64,000 bases of DNA from Thereva unica. Taxonomy: Eukaryota > Arthropoda > Insecta > Diptera > Therevidae. The stretch spans positions 116,419,163 through 116,483,162 of the forward strand of contig OX465284.1 in assembly GCA_949987705.1 (NCBI GenBank), in the 5' to 3' direction. A program made the position numbers and the translations under genes. How positions within the stretch are numbered: position 1 is the first letter of the stretch; every line of letters starts with the position of its first letter. Below, in pieces: positions 45,701 to 56,470 of this stretch. The notes under the pieces were generated by a model that was not told the origin of the DNA, made no database searches, and was given only the letters and a program-made list of their open reading frames with translations.

Positions 45701-46930
45701 TTCAATGAGGTATTGGGTTTAAGGAGGTCTTCAGCCGTACCGTAACTTTGTCCGATTGTGCCATTGGTAGCCCTACTACCTTTGATTAGCAGATCAGTCC
45801 GCTTCAGCATGGTCAGTTGTCTGTCTAAGTATTTGTCACTTAGACTTGTTTACCCAAGCAAGCTCGAGCCGCAGAATGAGACCCTCCCTTGCCATAGTCG
45901 CTAAGTGACAGTGAAGACAGATGCATCCTCTTGAATTCTTCAGGTAGGGCTATATGCTCTTCCGGTCCTTCATAGGTAGTAATTTAGAGCATGGTGCCCG
46001 CTGACTAAGCCAAATAATGTCCTCATATCTTTTCTGGTGCACCTGACTTTTTCTTTGGTAGCGTTGGAAGGCGACTCGAAAGCCAACCGCTTCATTAGGA
46101 CCGCCAGTGTTCGGTGAATTTTTTAAGAGAACCCTTTCGCACCAAACTGGTGGGTGCCTCAATAGCCACTTCCGGAGTGATGACAACAGTTCCAGAGACC
46201 TCCAGGGCCAAGGCGACCGCTTATTCGCTGCTTTTGAAACCCTGATGGCCGACGACCCACATAAGGCTAACTCCATTGAGAGTACCAAGTACATTAATGG
46301 CGCGTTGACGACTACCTCTATCTTGGAGTCAGCCGAACACAAGTACTTGCGACATCCTAGGAAAACCCAGCATAGACGTTCTTCCATGTTCACGGAAGAA
46401 GGCATAAACTTTGTAATCTTAAGGGGTTTTGCATACTTCTAGCATCCCCACTGCTGGGATTCCCTCAGAACTCTGACAATTGTAGAATGTCACGTTGAAG
46501 ACTATCGCCCATTGGACCATTCGCTCTCTAACTTAGTGCAGTGTTTATAGCGGATTCCTATGCCTCATCATGGAGCGGCATCAAATTGAGTAGGTTTCCC
46601 ATGCTGCCGTTGCTATGTGCGACGTCTCGGCGATGGGTAGCAGGTCATTCTTTTGGTTATGCATTGCTCTGTGTTAGATCTATCTAGCTTGGTTCCATGC
46701 CATCACACTAACATGCTCCACATAAATCTGGGATATCTGCTCATTTGATTATCCATCTGCTCGTATCAATACAGTTTGGCATCTAGTGTCATCCCCGAGT
46801 AGTTGGCTTACTCAGTTGACAAGATCAGTTAATCTTGGCATTATCAGTTTCCTGCTGAATTGTACCAGATCCGTTTTGTCGGTGCTGACATTGACATCAT
46901 AATGGCAGAGATGCCGGGAGAGGCTAAATC
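45700..46930 (-). pseudogene. RNase H-bearing LINE ORF2 remnant
   Basis: The minus strand near 46895-46840 gives VNVSTDKTDLVQFSRKLIMP and near 46785 TLDAKLYW-like readings, the end of reverse transcriptase and start of the thumb. Downstream at 45885-45815 it matches 21345-21285 of the other minus-strand copy. The frame is broken repeatedly. The 151-codon minus ORF (45950-46405) and the 111-codon plus ORF are not recognisable domains. Confidence 0.5.
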
Positions 46931-47194
46931 GCTGAACTGTGTGACAAGATCGGCAACAAAGCCCTACAGGAGTTTTGGCGGGATCACCTGTTGTGCTAGA
47001 TATTTCAAATGGTTTCTTTACATACTTCCAAGTTTTCTAGTAAAGACCTTTTATTACAATCTGGTCTTGTTAGTTACAAAACTGTTTAGAATTACACCTA
47101 CAGATCTATTACTTCAGCTGGAGATGTTCGTGGTCAGAGTGTTTGCAATGTTTATCGTCTGATTCCCAACTAACTCTTACACCCAACTTGGTTG

Positions 47195-47430
47195 TCGGAT
47201 TTTCATCCTCTCTGGCTGCTAGAGGCTCGTGGGGCGATCGTGATCGCTGAAAACGATCATTTATGAATCGATTTCTTTGGTGTCAGCTCTTCGACTCCTC
47301 TTGCAGCTAGATGTGTGTGGATGATCGTGATCGATGTACCCGGTCATTAACATCATCTTCTCCTGGGTGTCTACTCTTCGTCCTCCCTCGCAGATAGAAG
47401 CGGGTGGATGATCATGATCGACGGACGTTG
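47195..47430. repeat. Three-unit repeat, about 85 bp period
   Basis: Units begin near 47204, 47288 and 47373. Each contains CTC(T/C)(C/T)-rich sequence, GCAG(C)TAGA-like sequence, then GTG(T/G)GTGGATGATC or GGGGCGATCGTGATCG. The GATCGTGATCGAT core is itself near-palindromic. The minus-strand ORF (68 codons) is a by-product. Confidence 0.5.
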
Positions 47431-49485
47431 AACCTTGTTCGATGTGCAATTTCCAACGGAGTTGCAATCTCTTATAGACTTCCTTTTGCGACGGCGCTCT
47501 CTAAAAACTTTTCAGGAGTGGTCAACTTTCAAGCTACTATATCAACGTAGAGTCCATCTAGTGACAAAAGTGCCGCCTAAATCTTGTAAACCTTGCTGTA
47601 GTCTGAACTTTATATTTTTAGTTTTACTCGTCAGTACGGTTTAGTTGTACCTGTTTAAAGCTAGAATGAAACAAAGACTCCCCCTTTGAGGTTGCAGATA
47701 ACGAAAGCTTTACGTAGATGGACCCGTGACTGTGGCGACCGTTGGGCATCACTTTAAGTTTGTTGTTCATATTTTTTTTTATCGTTCTGTAGTCATCACT
47801 TTCTTCAGCACCACTTGTTGCAGCATGTTAGAATACCAACGCGGAGGAAAAACCTTGTTCACGGTACTTACGTATTCATGCCTCTACTCTCTGCCATCCA
47901 TCATCGGTGTCAACTCTGCAAGAGTCCCAACAAGAGCCGTGCAGTATATATTGATCATAGAGTTCTTCTGGGACAGTAGTGCTGTTCACTTTAATTCTAC
48001 ACCTGCAATTATTTTTAGTCTTTCAGCTAAGCAAGAGGTTGTTCACTTACCTGCCGTCGTCGGCTGGGTTAAGGTGCATTCCAGATCGTAAAATATGTGC
48101 CTTCCTCCTTCTGCAGCATCTTCAGTCGTCAACCATACTTGAATGTTGAAGTATAATACTTGAGCTGCACTTGAATAACTTGAAAAGAACTCTTCAAAAC
48201 CAGTATCAGAAAGCAAGCAATCCCCCCAATCCACTGTGTTTAGCAGAAAAAGTTAATTTTGTTGTATGCACGATGCACGACACACGACGAGTGCCGTGCG
48301 TTTGATGTGCTGAGGTAAAACACTTCAGGTATCACTCTATAGGTATGCAATGAAGTACGAAAATCATTTTCACGTCTAATTTTCTCCTATTAATTTCTGC
48401 TTAAGCCCAGATAGTCAGGAAATCACTCGAGACATGTTTTCACATTCCTAAATGAAAAGTCTTTTGCGAAGTCTTCGTTCTTCATCGCCACCTTCGCTGC
48501 ATTCCGCCCCCGCTTTGAGTCTGAGCATGACTAGAAGTTGTTGTTGGTAGGTGTGCATAACATCACTCGTGTGCCATGCATAATTTATGAACACGTCTCA
48601 GTTATCACGAAAGTGCACTTATATGCAGTTTTCGCTAAAATGTCACTTAGTGTCTCTGGGATGATTTCCATCCTTCTTACGTGGGCACTAATTTCATCCC
48701 TGACTGTCCTAGACGTGATTATAAAAGTTTTCATTTTTTTTCAGTGAAATTAGCATAAACATTTATGTTTTCACGAAAATTAATAATTATTTATAAAAAA
48801 ACAAAAACAATAAAAAATAAGGATAAACATTTATTTCCCCATTGTCTTCGTGGAACAAAAGGAACTCGTTTTCTTGATTAAAGGATTCAAGGATTCTCAA
48901 CTGGTTTTTTGCTGTGTCCTTGATTACCCCCCAAGGCGTATTGTGTAAATGCCACCACAACTTTTGAACAATTTCCTTTCGCCTTTTTTTGTTGGAACAG
49001 GTTTGCTTTTGCCAGGACTACAACTGGACACGATTTCATCCTGCCCGGAAGGTGTCTAGCCAAAAAGGACTGCCGGCGATTTTTGATTTGGCTGAAAAAA
49101 AAATGACGGCGGCAAAAAAAGGACAATTTTAATTTCGCTTTTGAATTCCTCTCCACTAGGACAATTCCAAGGGCATTCCGGGGTTTTTTTTGGTTCATAG
49201 GCATGAAAGTGAAACCGGAAGAAGGAAAGGGACAATCGGAAGAAGAGCAAGAATAGAGAAGGAGGAGCTTTTGAAAACGCTTACTTAGTATGATTTTTCT
49301 AATATAGATGTCGTTGTCTGCCTTGGATTGACATTTTCAAAAAGATTGACATGGCTGACAAAATTTGGTGAGATTAATAGAATTTTCCTTCATCTTTAGT
49401 TTGGGAGGGAGGGACCTCTGAGAAGTAAAACTATTTTAGCTAAACCCAAACCTTGGCTGCTGCTTCTTCTTCCTTAGTGAGGTAT
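47430..49485. other. Unique sequence, no recognised gene
   Basis: The ORF at 47726-48091 (121 codons) shows no domain. The block 48800-49260 is balanced in composition. Low-complexity CACGA repeats occur at 48268-48300. Confidence 0.4.
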
Positions 49486-49772
49486 AGGGTCCAAACATTA
49501 ACACAGACTGCCTGCCTGCGGTAAACGTGGTTGGCTCAGACATTCCAAAAGTAAGGGAGAAAGAAATTGTGGAAGTCGAGAAAACGGATTGTCGTTGGTA
49601 AAGCACCTGGGCTGGACGGTATATAGAGCGAGCTGGTACCAGGTGGGTTTCTCCAAGTATTTATAGCGTGATTGAGAGAACGAATGTTCCCTGAGAAATG
49701 ATACCTTTAAAATTGCCTGCTCATCACAAGTTTAGTCCTGTTGTAAGCAGCGCAGCGCCAGTGTGGGCTTAA

Positions 49773-50091
49773 TGGGCCGTCCACACTACGCAGACTTGGG
49801 TCCCACGCGCTTTTCGCTGTACGGCCTTAGACAAAAGCGCGCATGAGCTTTAAATCGCGAGCAAATTGAGAAAACAAATCAATTTTCATATGAAAGGCCG
49901 TACGCGCTTCTGAAAAGCCCGTATTGTATGGACGTAAAATGTACCTTTTTAAGCACAGCCTTTTGTCCGTGCAGTTTGGTCGTGCTGCCTTTGCCATTAA
50001 AAATATCACAAAAAAGCCATTAAACTCTATATGAAAAAAGGAGGCAAAAGCGCGTATAACCTAAGTCCGCGTAGTGTGGACGCACCATAAG
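49773..50091. mobile_element. TTAA-flanked MITE (piggyBac-type target) inside the R1-like relic
   Basis: TTAA lies at 49769-49772 and 50092-50095. The ends carry CGTCCACACTACGC-GACTT-GGT and ACGCGCTTTT in inverted orientation, about 40 bp of imperfect terminal repeat. The interior (319 bp) contains further GGCCGTACGCGCTT-like copies and no transposase. TTAA targets are typical of piggyBac, so the assignment to that superfamily is inference. Confidence 0.75.
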
Positions 50092-50285
50092 TTAAGTGGC
50101 AAAGCAGCATGCGCGATAGCAGGAATGATCCTCTGGCGGCGGAGGGAAAGAGATTGTACGATCCGGAGTGTGCACGGTGTGAGACAGACTCTAGAGTGCA
50201 GCCAGTCCATCACAGCACGGCAGAGCAGATGGGGCGAATCGATTAAAGGCCGATTGACTCATAGCCTCATACCAAATATGGTGAA

Positions 50286-50590
50286 GTGGGACAAGAGAAA
50301 GTGAGTTACTACCTAACGCAGCTTCTAAGCCGACATTGTGGCTATAGAACATACCTTCCCCGTTTGGGTTTTAACGATTTACTGTTCTGGCGAGAATGTC
50401 CGAGGTTTGCGGAACACAGGCCTGTGCTAGAAACAGTCGCTGAGGCTCAGCGAACACCGGAGAACATCTTGGACCAGATGAAAAGGTTGGAGAATGAGAG
50501 GAGAATAGTGGAAGTGGTACTGAAGGCTATTTACCAGAAGCTTAAGCAATCCGAGGCTCAAAGAGAGGAGAGTCTTCGTACACTGTGTTC
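50286..50590 (+). pseudogene. R1-like ORF2 C-terminal domain
   Basis: The open frame carries SYYLTQLLSRHCGYRTYL, LLFWRECPRFAEHRPVL and TPENILDQMKRLENERRIVE. These are the standard C-terminal order of R1-clade proteins downstream of the RT (YYLTQLLSGHG, CP.C/CPRF, TPENIV). The usual first cysteines of the zinc knuckle are largely lost. After about 50590 the frame leaves recognisable protein and enters repeat-like TCACTCAC sequence. Confidence 0.7.
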
Positions 50591-51219
50591 AACTCATCGT
50601 TTCATCATCACTCACTCACTCCTCATTTTCATAAAAACACTCACATCGACTCACTCAAACGACCGTCAAATAGTGAGTAGTAACTGCGCGTCCAAAATGG
50701 CTGAAACTTTGATGAGTAACTGTCAAAAGATGCACAACTACACTCACTAGGTTTTATTGACGAGTGCTGCCATCTTCACGTTGAGGTCGGAGACTTTGCA
50801 GACCACCCTCTTAGATACTTGATTCAGCAATGGCGTAAGTCAGCCCAAGGGGGAATGAGAGTTCAGAAGGAGGTGGTTCTTTTCTTAAACTGGACTGGAA
50901 ACTCACAAAGCCAAGAGGTGGCTTTTCGGTGGAGTGCTGCCCCGCTTCTGGCTCTTCTACAGCCACTTATGTATCCAGCGAATTGGGTAGGAGGCTTCGT
51001 TGGGGTCACATTTTATTCAAAGAAAGCATTGCCGGTAGGTCGCTAAACTGTAAGCCCCACTGTACCGGCTCTAGTGAATACTTTTGAGGACTGTTTAAGG
51101 GTCATGTTAAGGCATTAAGAGTTTGGCCTCAAGCGGCTCGTACCGGCTTAGGCTCAAACGTCATGCAAAAGGGTTGGTGAATTTAGTCAGTAAGAATCGG
51201 ACACTACCATCTGGGTGTG

Positions 51220-51405
51220 GGCCCCAGCGGTGTCTGCTGTCTTGGACATGGGCCTTAAGCAGGCGGTGCGAGCGTTTATCGTGATCCTATCCTCTTGTGA
51301 CTGTTTTACAAAGTCTTGTATCGGTGCAAATCCGCATGCCTCAACCACTTTGTGCGCAGCTTTCACTTAGTCGTCCATGATATCAATCTGCTGATCAATT
51401 CGAAC
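51220..51405. other. No recognised feature
   Basis: Sequence between the R1-like 3' UTR and the hairpin. No motif seen. Confidence 0.4.
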
Positions 51406-51409
51406 TGTC

Positions 51410-51492
51410 AATTGTTAGTTTATAGGCTAAAGGAGGGGATCCAGTGAAGTTTTTGGTTTTGAAGACCCTCTCTTGCCTATAAACTAACAATT
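51410..51492 (+). ncRNA. Strong hairpin, candidate miRNA-like precursor or small foldback
   Basis: Positions 51410-51427 (AATTGTTAGTTTATAGGC) pair perfectly with 51475-51492. Above this an AAGGAGGG/CCCTCTCTT helix (51430-51437 with 51466-51474, one bulge) extends the stem, leaving a loop of about 28 nt. The total length of 83 nt suits an insect pre-miRNA. No sequence family is recognised, and a short foldback MITE would look the same. The strand of any transcript is unknown. Confidence 0.35.
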
Positions 51493-51494
51493 TA

Positions 51495-52880
51495 TCAATT
51501 CATTGATTCGTGTCGTCCTAGAGCGCGTTTGCGCACTTTAATTGCACAACGTTCTTTCGTGGCATCTTCGTGGCCCTACTTCTCTCTACTTTGCAACTTC
51601 TCTTCTTTTTTTATATTTAATTTTTTTTATATTCTCAGTTGTTCAATTAATCCAATTCAAGATTTCCAGTCTCTCCGTGCCCAAGCTGTAAATAACATAA
51701 ATAAGGATATCAGTGTCCTGCTCCTCCGGAGCATTCATTACACCGGCTCGCAAACACGTGTTCCCATCACGTCATTGACGCAAATAATCCATCATTTTGT
51801 GAATGGCTCTCGATAACGAAACCGATTTCTTTTCGTTGGCTGGGTGTGCTCTCGTAAATCACTGACGGAATCCTTAGGTAACACGCCAGAGCCCGAAATG
51901 TTTACTCAAAAAGGCAATATTTGCCATAAAAGCAGAATCAAGGCACGTGCCAAGTTGAAGTACGTGTGTGTGCTTCCAGGATTTCCTTCTTCATCATTGA
52001 ACGAGAATCCTTACCAACAGCAACAACAACAAAAAACCAGGGTGAGTCCAGAGTGAAGTAAGCCACAAAAACTTCTCTGTCGAATTCCCATCGTACATAA
52101 TTCAGTTTACTCTCCGCGCGTTGCACTTGCTCTAACCCCTTCCCCTGAAGGACAAAAGATACTGCTCATCATCCCTTCGGAATTTTTATGTGTGTAGTAA
52201 TACACTATATTGCCAACGTCATCTCTAGGCCCCGCAAAGCCTAAACTGCCCATGGAGGGCGAGTGAGAATCTCTTTATGGCGCATAAGACCTGACGTGAA
52301 TTCCCTGACACGTCCCTTAGCGAAAGTCAGCACACGGTCGAAGACGCCGTCGTCGCATCCCTTTTGCATCGCTATCGGCATTTTGTAGTTCTTCGGCTGC
52401 AGAACTAACACGAAGGGTTCCTTCGCATACCCTCGATTCATGGCCCCATAAAAATCCTTAACACGGCTTTTCGGAATTGCCTGCAGGAAGCGTTCCCCGA
52501 AGTCTTATGCAGGAGACATCCTACCCCATATTATTATCACTTATTTATGCCAGGGGTAGTAAACAGTTTGCTGCCGATAAAAGGGACCTGATTTTTGCAA
52601 ATGGCCAGTTTTAAGTGGGAATCGTCCCGGCCTTTATCGGGTTTAATGGACATTTTCTGTGTTCGGTTTGTGCAGTAATATCGCAGTGGGGCGCAATTGA
52701 AGTTTTTATGTTTTCCTTTTATATTTATCGATTTATGACTTTCTATTTCGAATTCGGAATTTATTTGTTGCGTATGTTGTGCTGAGAAAAACACTCGAAT
52801 GTTGATTTTTATTGCATGTTTGCATTATTGCTGGCTGGCGCTTCAGTTCTGTGACTGGTTGATCAGTAGTTGGCCGAACC
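51495..52880. other. Unique sequence, no recognised gene
   Basis: The block 52180-52520 is GC-balanced and contains TTTATGG and CATAAGACC motifs, possible regulatory sites. ORFs of 66-95 codons lack domains. Confidence 0.35.
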
Positions 52881-52884
52881 TAAG

Positions 52885-53480
52885 AAGGGAATGCAGTTAC
52901 ATGCCAAATATTTGTTGACTTTCAACAGGCATATAACTCTATAAAAAGAGAAACTACACAATAGTTTACGGGAATTAGGAATCCCCTCAAAGCTGGTAAA
53001 GCTCACGCCATAAAAGAAGGGAAATGGGCGCCCGTGTGAAATTGTGACTGAAGCGACCCGGTCATTATTTCCGCTATTAAACGAACAGAGTGATATTACT
53101 CGCTGGTGAGGACTTGAGACTCTCACTGCGTATGGAAACAGCGATTTTAGGATTCCTTTCTTTTATGGCACGGGATCTACGACTTATCAAATACGCAACG
53201 AATATCTTTTTGGCGAAAGTAAAGATCCAAAATGGAGTAACAGAAGAGTCCGAAATAGGACAAGGGGATGAACTGGCACAAATGCTTTTAACCTCGCCAT
53301 AGAATGGGTGGTAAGGAAACTGTCAGTGCTGAGACGTATACTCTGGACCATTAGGTTCAAATGCATATGACGTTCCGAGTTGAGAAGGTACTTTTTGGAA
53401 GCGAAGGAAGCACGTATATCCGTAGTTTTCAACATTAACGAAGAAATAGCAAAGATGATGCAAAAGTCCTATTGTGCAAC
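52885..53480 (+). pseudogene. Proto2-like LINE reverse transcriptase relic
   Basis: Readable motifs in order are VDFQQAYNSIKRE (52912-52950, palm A) and SLRELGIPSKLVKLT after a frameshift. Then come KIQNGVTEESEIGQGDELAQ (53222-53280), FNLAIEWVVRKLS (53288-53325) and a thumb-like LEAKEARISVVFNINEE (53395-53445). The YADD block is deleted or unreadable. Same family style as 38110. Confidence 0.6.
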
Positions 53481-53644
53481 CTCAGAGGGCAAGCATATCC
53501 CAAAACGTCTCATGGTAAGTCTCATTTCAGCAAATAGACTAGCAGGGAAACCCAAGCCAGGCTTGATTTGGATTGTAGCGCCATCGGATTAAAGTCATTT
53601 ATAGTAGTATAGGTTATCCAAAATCCACATATAGCAAAAAATTT

Positions 53645-54070
53645 GAACTTGGGGGCATCGGTAGTCTAGGGGTAAGGCGCCTGGCTACCATCCCAGAGGT
53701 CCTGGGTTCGAATCTCGGTACCACGGTCCTTCGCCTTTCCCAGTTTCCCCACCTACATAACTTTCCTTCTTTCGTCTTCCCTCTTTACATTCCTGATCCC
53801 TCCTGTCAAATCCTTCCCTAGCCATTCCCCGCTCCCCCAAGCGCATGTCATCGGTTGTTTGTTGGGATTCAACTTGTTTCAAGAGGCATAATACTTCAGC
53901 GAGTTGTTTTTTGATGCCCCGATGTCAGAGTCGCGATAATAATTGCTGGGAATAGGTGGCAGGTTGTGGCAGTTCCCTCCTTTCGACTAGAACACTCTAT
54001 ATGAAAAAATAAATTCGTCGACAGTACAAAGGGGCTTTCCCTGAACCTCTATTCTTTCACATAAAAAAAA
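53645..54070 (+). mobile_element. tRNA-derived SINE, full-length-looking copy
   Basis: The head at 53648-53735 has A-box-like TAGTCTAGGGGTAAGGC and B box GGTTCGAATCT. The body has the C/T-rich stretch (53740-53840), the GTTTCAAGAGGCATAATACT block and GATGTCAGAGTCGCGATAAT. The 3' end, CTTTCACATAAAAAAA at 54053-54068, is A-rich. The anticodon loop is eight bases and unpaired positions exist, so it is not a functional tRNA gene. Minus-strand copies are at 34700 and, partly, at 1, 14221 and 60650. Confidence 0.75.
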
Positions 54071-54129
54071 TTCAGCTGCGAAACTGCGCTGAACAATTCA
54101 AACTTATGTAAAAACTGGAATGATTTGAC

Positions 54130-54625
54130 AGCAGCGCCATCTATAAGTATTTTGTAACGATTTGTGTTTTGACGAGGCGCCATCTTTTCTCGCGACAGCA
54201 GCGCCATCTCTTAGAAAAGCATTTTGTAACGATTTATGTTTTGATGAGGCGCTATCTTTTCTCGCGACAGCAGCGCCATCTTTTAGAAAAGCATTTTGTA
54301 ACGATTTATGTTTTGATGAGGCGGCATCTTTTCTCGCGACAGCAGCGCCATCTCTTACAAACGTATTTTGTAACGATTTATGTTTCGACGAGGCGCCATC
54401 TTTTCTCGCGACAGCAGCGCCATCTCTTAGAAAAGTATTTTGTAACGATTTATGTTTTGACGAGACGCCATCTTTTCTCGCGACAGCAGCGCCATCTCTT
54501 AGAAAAGTATTTTGTAACGATTTATGTTTTGATGAGGCGCCATCTTTTCTCGCGACAGCAGCGCCATCTCTTAGAAAAGTATTTTGTAACGTTTTATGTT
54601 TTGATGAGGCGCCATCTTTTGATGA
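54130..54625. repeat. 72-bp minisatellite, about 6.8 units
   Basis: TTTGTAACG anchors occur at 54151, 54223, 54295, 54367, 54439, 54511 and 54583, an exact 72-bp spacing. Each unit has two related GCGCCATCT half-motifs separated by CTCGCGACAGCA. Units differ by only a few substitutions and no indels. Because 72 is a multiple of three, open frames extend on both strands (208 codons minus at 54104-54730; 158 and 154 codons plus). The 24-residue minus-strand unit reads KHKSLQNTFLRDGAAVARKD. Confidence 0.9.
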
Positions 54626-54629
54626 TACG

Positions 54630-55560
54630 TTGAACTGACATTTGTATAAAGTGTGGAATGTAAATCGTATAATCAGAAAAGTCCAGTAATAGAGGACTCT
54701 CTCCCAGATTGAGGTGGTAAGATATAGCACTTAGATAAGAGAGGAGTTTGGATTTGCAAATGCAGTTGCAGATGTATTGAGTCAGTCACTTTTTGATTGG
54801 AAGAGGATGAAAGTGACTTAAAGAGAAAATCTATAATTAGGTAGTTTAAAAGGCGACAGATAGCAGTAAAAGATATTAAATTGCAAGCGATAATTAGCGA
54901 ACTTTAAGAATTGTGTTTATAGTCATTGAATGTTCTAATAAAGATGTTTTGTATTAGCATTTCAAATGTGTATTCCTTAATCTTAAATAAGCTAAAACAA
55001 AGCCCTGTGCATAAAATTGTTGTAACTCTGCACTCAAAGGGATTAGCTTCCATAATCACATTGTTTTCAAACGGATCTGAGAGCAGCAATGATAACAAAC
55101 AACATCTAGACCAAGCCAATGTTGAAATAGTAAACGTCCTTTGGCAATAACTAGGAATTTGGAAGGCTTAAAGAGAACTTCAATACTCGTGCTAGAAACT
55201 TGAATGCATTCCAAAATTTTGTGGGTGGTAAAGCATTGCTCCTCATAAGTTCTGGAAACTTAAACATAAGTAAAATATCATCTGTAGTAATTGATTTACT
55301 GTTATTGTGTGAAAAGGAGTTTGTATTAGTGGATAAATTGCACAAACTTAATCGACAATGGAACGGTAGAGTGTAATAATGCGAGACAATGGTGAAGATA
55401 TATTCCAAACTTTTGTTCAAAACTCACAAAAGCATAGTCTGAAGAAATTGTAAACTTCAACAACTCTAAAAGCACTCTGTAAATATTTTGCTCATCTTTC
55501 CCGCTTTTAATTGTATTTTCTCCTCGCTTCGTCGTTTCGTATCCACTTTGAAATGAATCC
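54630..55560. other. AT-rich sequence, no recognised gene
   Basis: Short ORFs (71-89 codons) on both strands without domains. The sequence is less repetitive than its surroundings. Confidence 0.4.
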
Positions 55561-55561
55561 T

Positions 55562-56395
55562 TCACTTATTGCACATTAAATACTCTTCATAGTTCCTCCC
55601 CTTCCGTGCACGATACAGCACGAGATTTATGTCCAGCCATCCTCCATATCGACAGGATGCTGCTCGTACGATAGGATACTTTTCATTCCATGCACAGTCG
55701 GTGGGTTTAACTGAATATATTAAGCCGTGATTGCACATAAATATCTGGCGAAAACTACCCTCCGCAATATGTCTCACCGGAAAACGAACCCCAGACCCCC
55801 GGATTGCGAGAACTCCGCTCATCCATGCAAAAGCATTCACCCAATGCTGCACTGTTAGTTCTTTCTGTAGGGCAGCCATGGCATTATGACAAAACGTCGC
55901 TACATTAACTGATGACGACATGAAGACCCCTCCATCAATTCCATCAAGATTTAGATGCGTCCCCAAGACGAACTTCCTACACCCTTCACCCCCGCCCCGG
56001 GTGGCGTATTGCCTTCTGGCATGATGGAGCCGATAACGTATAGTACACCTTATCCCCGATTCCCCAGCCTTGATTGCACATGGAAGTCTTGCCATGTGCT
56101 TCGTGTTCATTGCTCTTGTAGTATCCACGATGGATATTGTTGTGGCTCCATTGTTTCCAGTCATGCCTATCAGCATGGAGCGGAATGGAGGGAGACGCCA
56201 CCGCGCGCGCACTCTGTGAAGTAATCCCCCAGTCATGACGACGGCATTCATTGGGGTTTTTATCAGATGCAATAAACCCGTGAAAGTAGGCTTCTGCCGT
56301 TGATGAAACTGTGGAGGCAGAATGCACCATGTGCGCCAATAGTAATAAATTGGCATTTCTTGCTGAGCGGAGGACAGGGCGGTAAGGCAGGGCAA
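55562..56395 (-). CDS. Unrecognised 277-codon ORF
   Basis: Apart from the mobile-element ORFs this is the longest open frame. A second frame of 161 codons (55986-56471, same strand) overlaps it. No domain, signal peptide or transmembrane stretch is evident. A methionine-, arginine- and histidine-rich composition and the overlap of two open frames argue against simple coding. It may be a stop-poor GC-rich non-coding block. I would not name a product. Confidence 0.2.
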   Translation of the reverse strand: MPCLTALSSAQQEMPIYYYWRTWCILPPQFHQRQKPTFTGLLHLIKTPMNAVVMTGGLLHRVRARWRLPPFRSMLIGMTGNNGATTISIVDTTRAMNTKHMARLPCAIKAGESGIRCTIRYRLHHARRQYATRGGGEGCRKFVLGTHLNLDGIDGGVFMSSSVNVATFCHNAMAALQKELTVQHWVNAFAWMSGVLAIRGSGVRFPVRHIAEGSFRQIFMCNHGLIYSVKPTDCAWNEKYPIVRAASCRYGGWLDINLVLYRARKGRNYEEYLMCNK

Positions 56396-56470
56396 GAGCG
56401 ATTTGTAAGGTTAATGGATGGGATTTCTTAAGGTTTGCAATGAATCGGTTCAGTGAGAAGATGCTTGCCA

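Larger units (their letters stand above)
49490..51220 (+). mobile_element. R1-like LINE remnant, interrupted by a TTAA MITE
   Basis: The N-terminal RT block GKAPGLDGI with RERMFPEK is at 49590-49700. After the MITE come SGKAACAIAGMIL (50092-50130), SRWGESIKGRLTHSLIPNMV (50220-50285) and YYLTQLLSRHCGYRTYL (50305-50355). The C-terminal ECPRFAEHRPVLETVAEA and TPENILDQM follow at 50395-50490. The 3' UTR block CTCGTACCGGCTTAGG lies at 51137. The RT core is missing between the N-terminal block and the MITE, so a deletion preceded or accompanied insertion. A frameshift lies near 50300. Confidence 0.75.

Noticed and set aside
53648..53735. Functional tRNA gene
   Set aside because: The A and B boxes fit, but the anticodon arm has an eight-base loop and mismatches, and a SINE body follows. 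The same head recurs elsewhere.
54104..54730. A 208-codon repeat protein as a confident gene
   Set aside because: All frames are open because the unit is 72 bp and stop-poor. No start context, no splice evidence and no known protein repeat, so it is listed as a minisatellite.
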